Assembly: GCF_000974985.2 (NCBI RefSeq)
Contig: NZ_LAVA02000020.1
Span: 1-64,000 of the forward strand
DNA: 64,000 nucleotides
From: Streptomyces mangrovisoli
GTDB lineage: Bacteria > Actinomycetota > Actinomycetes > Streptomycetales > Streptomycetaceae
Direction: 5' to 3'
In this document: in pieces, positions 11,529-19,962 of the stretch
Layout: every line of letters starts with the position of its first letter
Position numbering within the stretch: position 1 is the first letter of the stretch
Position numbers and translations under genes: made by a program
The notes under the pieces: generated by a model
What the model saw: the letters and a program-made list of their open reading frames with translations, nothing else
Told to the model about the DNA's origin: nothing
Database searches by the model: none

Positions 11529-12191
11529 TTGCCCGGAAACGAGCCCTTCTCGCAGGTCAGTGACGATTTGACCGGCTCCGAAATGCCATGGGCATATGCC
11601 GATCAGATGTCGCGGAACGACGCCTTCCGGGGGGTGTATTCCTCAGGAACGGCCCCCAACGCCCCTTCGGGCGGCCATGATGGGGGCATGGCGGGGCTGG
11701 AGGGCATCGAACAGCCGCGGGGAGACGGCCGTGCGACGGCGGCGCGTTGGACGCCCGCGGTCGAGGACGAACGAGCGCTCAAGGCACTTGAGTTGTTCGG
11801 CAATCCCACCGAGGCCGAGGTCCCCCTGCCGTCCCGCCCCGAATCCGCCGCCACCGCGCGCCGGCTCGCCCAGGTCGTGGTCCTGCGGCAGTGGGGGCTC
11901 ACCCCGAAGATGACCGAGGACGCGGTCCTGCTCGTCTCGGAACTGGTGGGAAACGCCGTACGGCACACCGGCGCCCGGGTGTTCGGCCTCCGGATGCGCC
12001 GCCGCCGCGGCTGGATCCGCATCGAGGTCCGCGACCCCTCGCGCGGGCTGCCCTGTCTGATGCCGGTCCAGGAGCTGGACATCAGCGGCCGGGGTCTGTT
12101 CCTCGTCGACAAGCTCTCCGACCGCTGGGGCGTCGACCTGCTGCCCCGGGGCAAGACGACCTGGTTCGAGATGCGGGTCGCGGACCGCTGA
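11529..12191 (+). CDS. ATP-binding serine-kinase-fold regulator (RsbW/SpoIIAB-like HATPase, 220 aa)
   Basis: The C-terminal half is a small GHKL ATPase domain: N box ELVGNAVRHTG, G1 region RDPSRGLP, G2 region GRGLFLVDKLSDRWGV. The first ~85 residues are a low-complexity extension. Streptomyces encode many such proteins; by family they act as anti-sigma or anti-anti-sigma kinases, partners unknown. The TTG at 11529 is chosen because GAGGAGG (11514-11520) lies eight bases upstream; ATG 11584 would also leave the domain intact. No anti-sigma antagonist or sigma gene is adjacent, so it is an orphan. Confidence 0.82.
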   Translation: MPGNEPFSQVSDDLTGSEMPWAYADQMSRNDAFRGVYSSGTAPNAPSGGHDGGMAGLEGIEQPRGDGRATAARWTPAVEDERALKALELFGNPTEAEVPLPSRPESAATARRLAQVVVLRQWGLTPKMTEDAVLLVSELVGNAVRHTGARVFGLRMRRRRGWIRIEVRDPSRGLPCLMPVQELDISGRGLFLVDKLSDRWGVDLLPRGKTTWFEMRVADR

Positions 12192-12410
12192 CGGGGACGC
12201 GTGCCGCGGCCGCTGACGGGACCTGTGCCGCAGGCTGCTGACGGGCCGACGGGACGTGCGCCGCTCGGCGCCGGTCGCCCGGCCAGGCACACGACGAGGC
12301 GCCGGACGAGGGCAGGACAAGGCGCCGGACGAGGGCCGCGGGGCCGCCGCCGACCCGCCGGATTCGCCCACACAGGGCAATAGCCGGTTTTCTTACCCAT
12401 CGCCCCTTAA

Positions 12411-13247
12411 ATGGGTCGGGTGACCACGACCGATCGCCGCGGGGCCCTGCGCGCCGGTGCCGGACTCGTCGCCGGCGGCGCCCTCGCCGCCGGATGCTCC
12501 GCCACCGGCCCCGTCACCCACCCCGCGAGCGCGCCCTCCGCGACCTCGCCCTCCGCGTCCGCCCCGGCGCGCGCCGCCGGCCACTCCGTGCCGTCCGGCG
12601 CCCGTCCCTCCGGCGGCCCCGCGCCCGCGCCGCGGGCCTTCGCGGGAGCGCCCGTCCAGATCACCCACGGCCCCCGCGACCGCCCCCGCGTCGCTCTCAC
12701 CTTCCACGGGCAGGGCGACCCGGCCCTCGCCCGCACCCTGCTCACCGAGGCCGAACGGGGCGGCGCCCGCGTCACCGTCCTCGCCGTCGGCAGCTGGCTC
12801 GACGAGCACCCCGACATGGCCCGCCGCATCCTCGACGGCGGCCACGACCTCGGCAACCACACACAGCGTCACCTCGCCGTCAACGACATGTCCGAGGCCG
12901 ACGCCCGCGCCGAGATCACCGCGTGCGCCACCCGGCTCAAGCGGCTCACCGGCTCCGTCGGCACCTGGTTCCGGCCCTCCCGCGCCCCGGTCGCCTCCGC
13001 GCTCGTCGTCCGGCTGGCCCACGAGGCCGGTTACCCGCACGTGCTGTCGTACGACGTCGACTCCCTCGACTACACCTCGCCGGGCGCCCCCGCCATCACC
13101 GCCAAGATCCTCGCCGAGGCGCGCGCCGGATCCGTGGTCAGCCTGCACTTCGGCTACCCGGACACCGCCACCGCGCTCCCCGGCGTCCTCGAGGAACTCG
13201 CCCGCCGCGGCCTGCACGCGGTCACCACCACGGAGTTGCTGAGCTGA
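12411..13247 (+). CDS. Polysaccharide-deacetylase-like (NodB fold) lipoprotein with altered motif 1
   Basis: A twin-Arg N-terminus (DRRGALRAG) leads into a lipobox (ALAAGC near residue 28), so it is likely a Tat-exported lipoprotein. A Pro/Ser/Ala-rich spacer precedes the NodB domain. Motif 1, normally TFDDG, reads LTFHGQGD, so the usual catalytic and metal-binding Asp pair is not in its normal place. Motif 2 is intact (NHTQRH supplies the two His), motif 3 is FRPSRAP, and the C-terminal LHFG matches motif 5. Metal binding may be retained; ordinary deacetylation is uncertain. The stop overlaps the next gene's ATG (TGATG). GTG 12420 is an alternative start. Confidence 0.82.
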   Translation: MGRVTTTDRRGALRAGAGLVAGGALAAGCSATGPVTHPASAPSATSPSASAPARAAGHSVPSGARPSGGPAPAPRAFAGAPVQITHGPRDRPRVALTFHGQGDPALARTLLTEAERGGARVTVLAVGSWLDEHPDMARRILDGGHDLGNHTQRHLAVNDMSEADARAEITACATRLKRLTGSVGTWFRPSRAPVASALVVRLAHEAGYPHVLSYDVDSLDYTSPGAPAITAKILAEARAGSVVSLHFGYPDTATALPGVLEELARRGLHAVTTTELLS

Positions 13248-14428
13248 TGCACCCTTCCCCCACCGCCCGCCTGCTCCTCACCGGCGCCGCCCTGGCCGCC
13301 CTCACCACCCTGACCGCCTGCGGCTCGGACGGGCACCCCGCCGCCAAGCCCACGCCCAGGGCGACGGTTCAGCCCCGGGCCCAGAGGCAGGCCGTCCAGG
13401 GGCTGCCCGGAATGCCCCCGGTGCTCGACGCGCACGACGTCTACGCCGCCGACCGGGCGGGCCGCCTCTCGCCGGTGGTCAAGGACTTCCCCTCCCGCGT
13501 CTACGTCCCCAACACCAACTCCGACACGGTCTCCGTGATCGACCCGGCGACGTACAAGGTCATCGAGACCATCCCGGTCGGCCACCAGCCGCAGCACGTC
13601 GTGCCGTCGTGGGACCTGAAGACCCTGTGGGTCAACGACGACCTGGGCAACAGCCTCACCCCGATCGACCCGCGCACCGGCAAGGCGGGCAAGCCCGTCG
13701 ACGTGCACGACCCCTACAACCTGTACTTCACGCCCAACGGCAAGTACGCCATCGTCATGGCCTCCATGGACCGCGAACTGGTCTTCCGCGACGCGCACTC
13801 CATGAAGCGGGTCAAGACCGTGCCGGTCAGCTGTTACGGCGTCAACCACGCGGACTTCTCCGCGGACGGCCGCTACTTCATCGTCTCCTGCGAGTTCAGC
13901 GGCGACCTGCTCAAGGTCGACACCGAGGGGATGAAGGTGATCGCCCAGCAGAAGCTCCCGTACGACGGGGCCATGCCGCAGGACGTGAAGATCTCGCCCG
14001 ACGGCAAGCGCTTCTACATCGCCGACATGAAGGCGAACGGGGTGTGGGTGCTCGACGGCGACACCTTCGCCACCCCGTCCCTCCTGCCCACCGGCAAGGG
14101 TGCGCACGGCCTGTACATCAGCCGCGACTCCCGCGAGATGTACATCTCCAACCGCGGCGAGGGCAGCGTCTCCGTCTTCGACTTCGCGCAGAACAAGCTG
14201 ACGAAGAAGTGGCATCTGCCCGGCGGCGGCAGCCCCGACATGGGCGGCGTCTCCGCGGACGGCAAGGTGCTGTGGCTGTCCGGCCGGTACAACTCCGAGG
14301 TGTACGCGATCGACACGAGCACCGGCGAGCAGATCGCCCGCATCAAGGTCGGCAGCGGCCCGCACGGCCTCGCCGTCTACCCGCAGCCCGGCCGCTACTC
14401 GCTCGGCCACACCGGCATCTTCCGCTGA
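13247..14428 (+). CDS. YVTN-type beta-propeller lipoprotein (393 aa)
   Basis: Signal peptide with lipobox LTTLTAC near residue 25, a short linker, then about six to seven beta-propeller blades of the YncE/YVTN type: VYVPNTNSDTVSVID, NLYFTPNGKYAIVMA, DVKISPDGKRFYIAD, MYISNRGEGSVSVFD, EVYAIDTSTGEQIARI. Such surface propellers usually bind proteins or ligands; no catalytic set is visible. It overlaps the deacetylase-like gene by one base (TGATG), so the two are translated together and presumably work together at the outer face of the membrane. The C-terminus is short (SLGHTGIFR) and no further gene follows in this direction before a leftward one. Confidence 0.85.
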   Translation: MHPSPTARLLLTGAALAALTTLTACGSDGHPAAKPTPRATVQPRAQRQAVQGLPGMPPVLDAHDVYAADRAGRLSPVVKDFPSRVYVPNTNSDTVSVIDPATYKVIETIPVGHQPQHVVPSWDLKTLWVNDDLGNSLTPIDPRTGKAGKPVDVHDPYNLYFTPNGKYAIVMASMDRELVFRDAHSMKRVKTVPVSCYGVNHADFSADGRYFIVSCEFSGDLLKVDTEGMKVIAQQKLPYDGAMPQDVKISPDGKRFYIADMKANGVWVLDGDTFATPSLLPTGKGAHGLYISRDSREMYISNRGEGSVSVFDFAQNKLTKKWHLPGGGSPDMGGVSADGKVLWLSGRYNSEVYAIDTSTGEQIARIKVGSGPHGLAVYPQPGRYSLGHTGIFR

Positions 14429-14489
14429 CCCGCCCGCGCCCGCCCGCCGGGCCGGCGATCCCTCCCCGCCGGGCCGCCCGCGGACCCGC

Positions 14490-15125
14490 TCAACCGGCCG
14501 GGAGCAGCAGCGCCTCCGCGCCCACCGGCCGGTAGCCCGCCGCCTGGAACGCCCGCGCACTGCGGGCGTTGCCCGGCGAGACCTGCGCCCACACGGGTTC
14601 GTCGGCGAGGTGCCGGGCCGCCGTCACCAGCAGCCGGCCGAGGCCCCGGTGCCGTACCCCGTCCGTCACCTCGACCGCCACCTCCAGGCGGCCCGCGACC
14701 CCGCGTCCCAGCACCACCACACCGCCGTCCGCGGCCCAGGCGCGCACCTCGTCGCGCCGCCGGCGCGCGTAGGCCACGCGCGGGTGGGCCGAGTCCGCGA
14801 GCTCCACCAGGTCCAGGGGTGCGGGGCCCGGCAGCGGGGTCCCCACCAGCAGCGCGTCCACCGTGTCGTTCGCGCGCCCGGTGCGCTCCAGCAGGGCCGC
14901 GAGAAAGCGGGGGTTGAGCGGCGCGGCCAGCGCGTCGCAGCCCGCCGAGCGCAGCGCGGCCCGCACCCAGCGCGGATCCTCGTCCGTGAAGACGACCGAG
15001 TACGCGGTCAGGGCGAGCACCCCGGCGTCCCGGCGCGAGGGCTGCGGCACGATCGCCGTGGTGCCGTCGTCCGGCGGGAAGACACCCCGCGCGGCCGCGT
15101 CGAGAATGTCCCGCAAGGTCTCCAT
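14490..15125 (-). CDS. GNAT-family N-acetyltransferase (211 aa)
   Basis: The C-terminal part has the acetyl-CoA-binding motif A of GNAT proteins (RHRGLGRLLVTAARHLA) and the usual distal segment (SPGNARSARAFQAAGYRPVG). The N-terminal ~110 residues form a separate region seen in actinobacterial members. The ATG at 15125 has AAGGAG six bases upstream; the frame upstream of it is not used because it runs through the divergent MerR gene. The substrate is unknown. It is divergent from, and only 48 bp away from, a MerR regulator, so joint control from the shared region is likely. Confidence 0.82.
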   Translation of the reverse strand: METLRDILDAAARGVFPPDDGTTAIVPQPSRRDAGVLALTAYSVVFTDEDPRWVRAALRSAGCDALAAPLNPRFLAALLERTGRANDTVDALLVGTPLPGPAPLDLVELADSAHPRVAYARRRRDEVRAWAADGGVVVLGRGVAGRLEVAVEVTDGVRHRGLGRLLVTAARHLADEPVWAQVSPGNARSARAFQAAGYRPVGAEALLLPAG

Positions 15126-15135
15126 CGCGCGCTCC

Positions 15136-15166
15136 TTGAGTCTCCACCCACTGGAAGGCCCAGACT
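15136..15166 (+). promoter_or_regulatory. MerR-type promoter with 19-bp spacer
   Basis: TTGAGT (15136-15141), a 19-bp spacer (15142-15160) and CAGACT (15161-15166). MerR regulators act on promoters with spacers of 19-20 bp. A partial dyad (GAGTCT / AGACTC arms, and TCCA / TGGA inside the spacer) is centred on it. The transcription start would fall on or beside the ATG at 15174, so the regulator's message is likely leaderless. The minus-strand Shine-Dalgarno box of the acetyltransferase lies under the -35. Confidence 0.55.
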
Positions 15167-15173
15167 CGCAGAC

Positions 15174-16085
15174 ATGATCGACGACGGCACCGGACTGCTC
15201 ACCATCGGCGAGCTCGCCCGCGCCACCGGGCTGACCGTGCGCACCATCCGCTACTGGTCCGACGAGGGCGTGCTCGCCCCCGTGACCCGCTCGGGGGGCG
15301 GCTACCGGCTCTACGACGCCGCCTGCGTCGCCCGCCTGGAGCTGATCCGCACCCTGCGCGAGCTGGGCCTCGGCCTGGACGACGTACGCCGGGTGCTGGC
15401 CGGCGAGCGGACGGTCGCGGAGGTCGCGGCGGCCCATGTGGTGGCGCTGGACGCGCAGATCAGGTCGCTGAAGGTGACCCGGGCGGTGCTGTCGACCGTG
15501 GCACGGCGCGGATCGAGCGCGGAGGAGACGACCCTGATGAACAGACTGGCCCGGCTGTCGGCGGCCGAACGGCAGCGCATCGTCGACGAGTTCGTGGAAG
15601 AGATCTTCCACGGCCTGGACACGGCGGACCCCTGGGTGCGCGAGCGGGTGCGGACCCTCGGCGTGGGGCTGCCCGACGACCCCACCCCGGAGCAGGTCGA
15701 CGCGTGGGTGGAGCTGGCCGAACTGCTCCAGAACCCGGAGTTCCGGGCGGCGATGCGGGGAGTGATCGAGTTCAACGCCGCCGACCGCGGCCCGGACACC
15801 CCGGCCGGCGCGTCGGCGATGTTCCTGCGCAGGCTGATCGAGCGGGCGGGTGACGCCCGCGAACGGGGGGTGGCGCCGGACTCCCCGGAGGCCGACGCCG
15901 TGCTGAGGGAGGTGTTCGGGGAGCACGCCGACCGGTCGGCGGTGCTGCGCCGGATGAACCCCGGTCCCGAGGTGGCCCGTTACCGGGAGCTGTCGATGGC
16001 GATCCGCGGCGAGTCGATGCCGCCCCGGCACCAGGAGGAGTTCGGCTGGGTGGTCGAGGCGCTCCGGGCTTGGCCGGGCCGTTAG
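15174..16085 (+). CDS. MerR-family transcriptional regulator (303 aa)
   Basis: N-terminal winged-helix MerR domain (TIGELARATGLTVRTIRYWSDEG, then GGGYRLYD), followed by the coiled-coil dimerisation helix (VALDAQIRSLKVTRAVL) and a long C-terminal all-helical region of about 190 residues, probably the effector or partner domain. There are no Cys clusters of metal sensors, so an organic ligand is more likely. ATG 15174 has no ribosome-binding site but sits where transcription from the 19-bp-spacer promoter should start. It is divergent from the acetyltransferase gene. Confidence 0.87.
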   Translation: MIDDGTGLLTIGELARATGLTVRTIRYWSDEGVLAPVTRSGGGYRLYDAACVARLELIRTLRELGLGLDDVRRVLAGERTVAEVAAAHVVALDAQIRSLKVTRAVLSTVARRGSSAEETTLMNRLARLSAAERQRIVDEFVEEIFHGLDTADPWVRERVRTLGVGLPDDPTPEQVDAWVELAELLQNPEFRAAMRGVIEFNAADRGPDTPAGASAMFLRRLIERAGDARERGVAPDSPEADAVLREVFGEHADRSAVLRRMNPGPEVARYRELSMAIRGESMPPRHQEEFGWVVEALRAWPGR

Positions 16086-16145
16086 TCTGACCTGCGGCAG
16101 TACCTCTGCACGGCACGAAAAAACGCGACAAAAAGGGGCGGATCG

Positions 16146-16358
16146 GTGGCTGACATCGAGGCAGCACGCAAGGAGTTCCAGCGGATAGACGCGGACGGCG
16201 ACGGGTTCATCACCGCGTCCGAGTTCAAGAGCGCGCTGGCCCAGGGTGGCGACTGGAACGTCACCGACACGGTCGCCGAGGCCATCATCGCCGCCCGCGA
16301 CCTCAACAACGACAAGGTCCTGTCGTTCGACGAGTTCTGGACGTACCTGAACAAGTGA
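16146..16358 (+). CDS. cabD: Small EF-hand calcium-binding protein (70 aa), CabD-like
   Basis: The whole protein is one pair of EF-hands. Loop 1 runs D15-E26 (DADGDGFITASE) and loop 2 D52-E63 (DLNNDKVLSFDE); both keep Asp/Asn at positions 1, 3 and 5 and Glu at 12, so both should bind calcium. The size and sequence fit the calmodulin-like CabD proteins of Streptomyces. There is no signal peptide, so it acts in the cytoplasm. GTG 16146 follows an AAAGGGGCGG stretch. Two tandem hairpins end the transcript. It may buffer calcium or sense it; partners are unknown. Confidence 0.9.
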   Translation: MADIEAARKEFQRIDADGDGFITASEFKSALAQGGDWNVTDTVAEAIIAARDLNNDKVLSFDEFWTYLNK

Positions 16359-16366
16359 CGCGGGGA

Positions 16367-16423
16367 GGCGGGACCCGGCACGGGTCCCGCCGGGCAGGGG
16401 GACCCGGCACGGGTCCCCCTTTT
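16367..16423. terminator. Twin terminators between convergent genes
   Basis: Two hairpins with the same core. The first is 16367-16391 (10-bp perfect stem, loop GGCAC). The second is 16396-16420 (10-bp perfect stem, loop GGCAC), followed by TTT, giving an intrinsic-type terminator for the rightward EF-hand gene. They also lie just after the leftward ABC ATPase stop and can serve both strands. The pair looks like a local duplication. Confidence 0.85.
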
Positions 16424-16431
16424 CCGTGCGC

Positions 16432-17232
16432 TCACGCCGGTGGGCCGGCCGTTCGGTCGACCCGGACCGTCCAGCGGCCGCCGTGCCGCTCCAGGGTGAG
16501 CGGCAGGTCGAAGCACTTGCCGACCTGGTCGCTCGTGAGCACCTCGGCCGCCGGGCCCCGCGCGAGCGCGCGCCCGTCGCGCAGCAGCAGCGCGTGCGTG
16601 GTGCCCGCCGGGAGCTCCTCCAGATGGTGGGTGACCAGCACCGTCGCCAGCCTCGGATGCGCCTCGCGCAGCGCGTCCAGCGAGCCGAGCAGCTGCTCGC
16701 GGCCGGGCAGGTCGAGCCCGGTGGCCGGCTCGTCCAGGAGCAGCAGCCGCGGCCTCGGCATCAGCGCGCGGGCGATCAGGGTCCGGCCGCGCTGGCCCTG
16801 GGAGAGCGTGGGCCAGCGGGCCTCGCGGTGCGCGGTCAGCCCGAGGGTGTCGATGAGCCGGTCGGCCTGCGCGCGCTGCTCCTGCGTGGGACGCCAACGC
16901 GGCAGCAGCGCGACGGAGTTGGTGAGCCCGGTCAGCACGACGTCCCGCACCCGCAGCGGCTCGGACAGCGGATGACGCGGGTCCACGTGCCCGACATGCG
17001 CCCTCAGCTCCCGGACGTCCACCCGGCCGAGCCGGGCGCCGAGCACCTCCACGGCGCCCCGCGTCGGATGGATCCGCGCCCCCAACAGACCGAGCAGGGT
17101 GGACTTCCCGGCGCCGTTCGCCCCGAGCAGGGCCCAGTGCTCGCCCTCCCGCACGGTCAGCGAGACCTCCTGGAGGATCGCCCGCCCGTCCCGCACCACG
17201 TGCACGTCGTCCGCGTGCAGCACCACGGTCAT
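16432..17232 (-). CDS. ABC transporter ATP-binding protein, stand-alone (266 aa)
   Basis: A single ABC ATPase domain: Walker [10 protein letters not shown] near residue 40, signature LSQGQRGR, Walker [14 protein letters not shown]-loop VTHH. The signature Gln-Gly form and overall shape resemble ModF/metal-type or orphan cytosolic ATPases. No permease gene is adjacent. Its ATG overlaps the leuA stop by 4 bp (ATGA), so it is co-translated with leuA, an odd pairing with no obvious metabolic reason. It could energise an amino-acid or metal transporter encoded elsewhere. Confidence 0.86.
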   Translation of the reverse strand: MTVVLHADDVHVVRDGRAILQEVSLTVREGEHWALLGANGAGKSTLLGLLGARIHPTRGAVEVLGARLGRVDVRELRAHVGHVDPRHPLSEPLRVRDVVLTGLTNSVALLPRWRPTQEQRAQADRLIDTLGLTAHREARWPTLSQGQRGRTLIARALMPRPRLLLLDEPATGLDLPGREQLLGSLDALREAHPRLATVLVTHHLEELPAGTTHALLLRDGRALARGPAAEVLTSDQVGKCFDLPLTLERHGGRWTVRVDRTAGPPA

Positions 17233-18917
17233 CGCGCCGCCCGGTTCGCCGCGGACAGCACCGCCCGCACCGAGCCGGTCAGCGGTGACCCGTCGGCCCG
17301 GCCCGCGCCCCACACCGCACGGCCGTCGACGCGGCACCTGGCGAAGGTCACCGGGCCGTCCTCGACCAGCTCCAGGACCTCGGTCTTCACCCCGGCGCCG
17401 GTCAGCGCGTCGGCGAAGGCGGTCAGCGGTCCCGGGCCGGCGCCCTCGTGGTCGCCGGTGCGCTCGCCGACCCGCAGGGTGCACACGAAGCGGTGCAGAC
17501 CGGGGGACTCCTCGTGGACGGACCAGTCGTCCAGCGCGACCTCCCCCTCGGCCAGATACGCGGCGGCGAACAGGTCGTACAGCTCGTCGGCGGTCGCCTC
17601 CCGGCCGCTCGCGTCCGTCATCTCCTGTACGGCGACGGCGAATTCGGGCCGCATCGGCTCCGGCAGGTCCACGCCGTGCCGGGCGCGCAGCAGATAGGCC
17701 GAACCACCCTTGCCGGACTGCGAGTTGACCCGGATCACCGCCTCGTACGTGCGGCCCAGATCGGCCGGGTCGACCGGCAGGTACGGCACCGCCCACGGTG
17801 CCTCGCGCTCGGGCACCCCCGACTCGGCGGCCCGGCGCGCGTGTTCGGCGAGCCCCTTGCTGATGGCGTCCTGGTGGGTGCCGGAGAACGCGGTGTGCAC
17901 GAGGTCGCCGGCGTACGGATGCCGTACGGGCACCGGGATCCGGTTGCAGTGCTCGACCGTCTCCCGCACGGCGTCGATGTCGCCGAAGTCGACCATGGGA
18001 TCGACCCCTTGGGCGAACAGGTTCAGCGCGAGGGTGACCAGGTCGACATTGCCGGTGCGCTCCCCGTTGCCGAACAGACAGCCCTCCACGCGCTGGGCGC
18101 CCGCGAGCACGGCCAGCTCCGCGCAGGCGACGCCGGTGCCGCGGTCGTTGTGCGGATGCACGGACAGGATCACCGAGTCCCGGCGGGCCAGGTGCCGGTG
18201 CATGTACTCGATCTGGTCGGCGTAGACGTTCGGGGTGGCGATCTCCACCGTGGCGGGCAGGTTGTGGGTGACCGGCCGGTCCGGGCTCGCGTCCCACAAC
18301 CCGGTCAGCCCGTCGCACAGTTCGAGCACGAAGTCCGGCTCGGTGAGGTTGAAGGTCTCCGGCGAGAACTGGAACCGCACCCCCGGCGCGTCCCCGGCCC
18401 GGCGCGCCATCAGCTCGGCCGCCTCGCGCACGGTCCGCGCGATCTCGGCCCGGTCCCGGCGCAGCACCACCTCGCGCCACACCGGCGAGGTGGCGACGTA
18501 CAGATGGACCACCGCCCGCTCCATCCCCTCGATCGACTCGAAGGTGCGGTCGATCAGGTCCGGGCGGGCCGGGGTGAACACCACCGGGGTCACGTCCCGC
18601 GGCACCGCGCCGCTCGTCACCAGGTGCCGTACGAAGTCGAAGTCGGTCCGGCTCGCGGACGGGTAGCCGACCTCGATCTCCTTGAAGCCCAGCCGGACCA
18701 GCAGATCGAAGAGGCGGCGCTTGCGCGGGGTGTCCATCGGCTCGGCGAGCGCCTGGTTGCCGTCGCGCAGGTCGACCGGCACCCACAGGGGCGCGCGCTC
18801 CAGCCGGGCGGCGGGCCAGTCGCGGCCGGTCACCGGGACCCGTACGCGGTCGTGGAAGGGGCGGTAGCGGTGGTACGGCATGGGGCTCGGGCGCTGCGGG
18901 TTCCACAGCAGGGTCAT
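17229..18917 (-). CDS. leuA: 2-isopropylmalate synthase LeuA (562 aa)
   Basis: First committed step of leucine synthesis: acetyl-CoA plus 2-oxoisovalerate to 2-isopropylmalate. It is of the long actinobacterial/fungal type. Catalytic barrel residues are visible: the N-terminal LRDGNQAL with the metal Asp, the HPHNDRG metal His pair, and [12 protein letters not shown]. The C-terminal ~150 residues form the leucine-binding regulatory domain. ATG 18917 has an AGAGG box about nine bases upstream. The leader contains a small Leu-rich ORF and competing hairpins, so expression is probably controlled by attenuation according to charged tRNA-Leu. The enzyme itself should be feedback-inhibited by leucine. 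Confidence 0.95.
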   Translation of the reverse strand: MTLLWNPQRPSPMPYHRYRPFHDRVRVPVTGRDWPAARLERAPLWVPVDLRDGNQALAEPMDTPRKRRLFDLLVRLGFKEIEVGYPSASRTDFDFVRHLVTSGAVPRDVTPVVFTPARPDLIDRTFESIEGMERAVVHLYVATSPVWREVVLRRDRAEIARTVREAAELMARRAGDAPGVRFQFSPETFNLTEPDFVLELCDGLTGLWDASPDRPVTHNLPATVEIATPNVYADQIEYMHRHLARRDSVILSVHPHNDRGTGVACAELAVLAGAQRVEGCLFGNGERTGNVDLVTLALNLFAQGVDPMVDFGDIDAVRETVEHCNRIPVPVRHPYAGDLVHTAFSGTHQDAISKGLAEHARRAAESGVPEREAPWAVPYLPVDPADLGRTYEAVIRVNSQSGKGGSAYLLRARHGVDLPEPMRPEFAVAVQEMTDASGREATADELYDLFAAAYLAEGEVALDDWSVHEESPGLHRFVCTLRVGERTGDHEGAGPGPLTAFADALTGAGVKTEVLELVEDGPVTFARCRVDGRAVWGAGRADGSPLTGSVRAVLSAANRAAR

Positions 18918-18946
18918 GGCTGCTGCCTCTCGGCTCGTTCGGCGGT

Positions 18947-19002
18947 GACCGGCAGCGCGGCGCCCCGCGGCGGGGTGCCGGTCGCGTCAGACCCCGCCGC
19001 GG
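18947..19002 (-). promoter_or_regulatory. leuA attenuator: two mutually exclusive hairpins
   Basis: On the minus strand, arm A (18992-19002) pairs perfectly over 11 bp with arm B (18965-18975). Arm B also belongs to a second hairpin with outer arms 18976-18983 and 18947-18954 (8 bp, GACCGGCA / TGCCGGTC) and an inner CCCCG/CGGGG stem. Because they share arm B, only one can form. Arm A overlaps the end of the Leu-rich leader ORF, so ribosome position would choose between them. No U-run follows the second hairpin; it may instead affect the leuA ribosome-binding site. Confidence 0.65.
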
Positions 19003-19031
19003 CAGCCGAGAAGGAGACCGCTGAACGACAT
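18987..19031 (-). CDS. leuA leader peptide (14 aa, three consecutive Leu)
   Basis: ATG 19031 opens MSFSGLLLGCRGGV and stops at TGA 18987-18989. Three Leu codons in a row (CTC CTT CTC) sit just before the first attenuator arm, as in transcription-attenuation leaders of leucine operons. There is no ribosome-binding site, but a promoter-like pair ends seven bases upstream, so the ORF would be leaderless. Leader peptides before leuA are known in actinobacteria; this assignment is from the sequence. Confidence 0.7.
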   Translation of the reverse strand: MSFSGLLLGCRGGV

Positions 19032-19038
19032 GAGCAGT

Positions 19039-19068
19039 ACGCTAGCGACACCTCAGGTCCTCAGACAA
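19039..19068 (-). promoter_or_regulatory. leuA: leuA promoter candidate
   Basis: Minus-strand TTGTCT (19063-19068), 18-bp spacer, TAGCGT (19039-19044). Transcription would begin at about 19031-19032, the first base of the leader-peptide ATG, giving a ~115-nt leader to leuA. Confidence 0.55.
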
Positions 19069-19140
19069 GTGAGAATTCCTGTGCGGCGCTCACGACGCGC
19101 CCGCGAAGCACGCTGCCCCTGCGACGAGTTGGTGACACCC

Positions 19141-19818
19141 ATGCCCCTCGGACCGGTCCGCCCGAGCCTCCTGGTCGAACAGGCCACCGTCCGGCTGCGC
19201 GAGCAGATCACCGACGGCACCTGGCCGGTCGGCGCCCGACTGCCGGGCGAGACCACGCTGGCCAGGGAGCTGGGCGTCGGCCGCTCCACCGTCCGCGAGG
19301 CGCTGCGCGCGCTCGCCGGGGCGGGCCTGGTGCGGGCCCGGCAGGGGGCCGGCGTCTTCGTCGTCGCGACCGAACCGGCCGAGGACTGGCCCACCCGGTT
19401 GCGCCGGGCCGCGGTGACGGACGTGTACGAGGTGCGGACGGCGGTCGAGGTGCACGCGGCCCGGCTCGCCGCGCACCGCCGTACGCCCGAGGACGTCGCC
19501 GCGATCGAGGCGGCGCTGGCCGGCCGCCGGGCCGCGGGGACCGCGGACGACCCGGCCTTCGTCGACGCGGACATCGCCTTCCACGCCGCCGTGGTCGCCG
19601 CCGCCCACAACCCCGTGCTGGCCGACCTGTTCGCCCAGTTCCGGCCGGTGCTGCGGGAGGGCCTGATCGAACTGCTGGCGCTGACCGGACTGCGCGCCGA
19701 CGACCCGGACACCGGCGACGAGGCGCACGAGGCGCTGGTCCGCGCGGTGCGCGAGGGCGACGCGGCGACGGCGGTACGGGTCCTGGAGGCGGAACTGGCG
19801 GACCCGTTCGCGGGCTAG
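19141..19818 (+). CDS. GntR-family (FadR subfamily) transcriptional regulator (225 aa)
   Basis: N-terminal winged helix (LREQITDGTWPVGARLP, LARELGVGRSTVREALRAL, RQGAGVFV) followed by an all-helical FCD effector domain (about residues 80-220) with the usual metal-site residues (DADIAFHAAVVAAAHN). FCD regulators bind organic acids or amino acids. It is divergent from leuA, so it may control leuA or the ATPase, but nothing proves this. I use ATG 19141: the upstream ATG 19030 lies inside the leuA leader promoter and its extra residues do not look like a GntR N-terminus. No clear ribosome-binding site precedes 19141. Confidence 0.85.
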   Translation: MPLGPVRPSLLVEQATVRLREQITDGTWPVGARLPGETTLARELGVGRSTVREALRALAGAGLVRARQGAGVFVVATEPAEDWPTRLRRAAVTDVYEVRTAVEVHAARLAAHRRTPEDVAAIEAALAGRRAAGTADDPAFVDADIAFHAAVVAAAHNPVLADLFAQFRPVLREGLIELLALTGLRADDPDTGDEAHEALVRAVREGDAATAVRVLEAELADPFAG

Positions 19819-19962
19819 GACCGGCGTTCCGTGCCTCGGGCGGCACCGGCCCCTAGGGGACACCGGCCCCTAGGGGACACCGGCACCTCGGGGGACGCCG
19901 TCACCCGTTCGGCACGCCCGCGGAATAGGCGGTGCCCGCCGGGGGTTGTCGCCCCCGCAGCA

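Noticed and set aside
19030..19140. ATG 19030 as start of the GntR regulator
   Set aside because: It lies on the leuA leader promoter, adds residues unlike GntR N-termini, and its ribosome box is 12 bases away.
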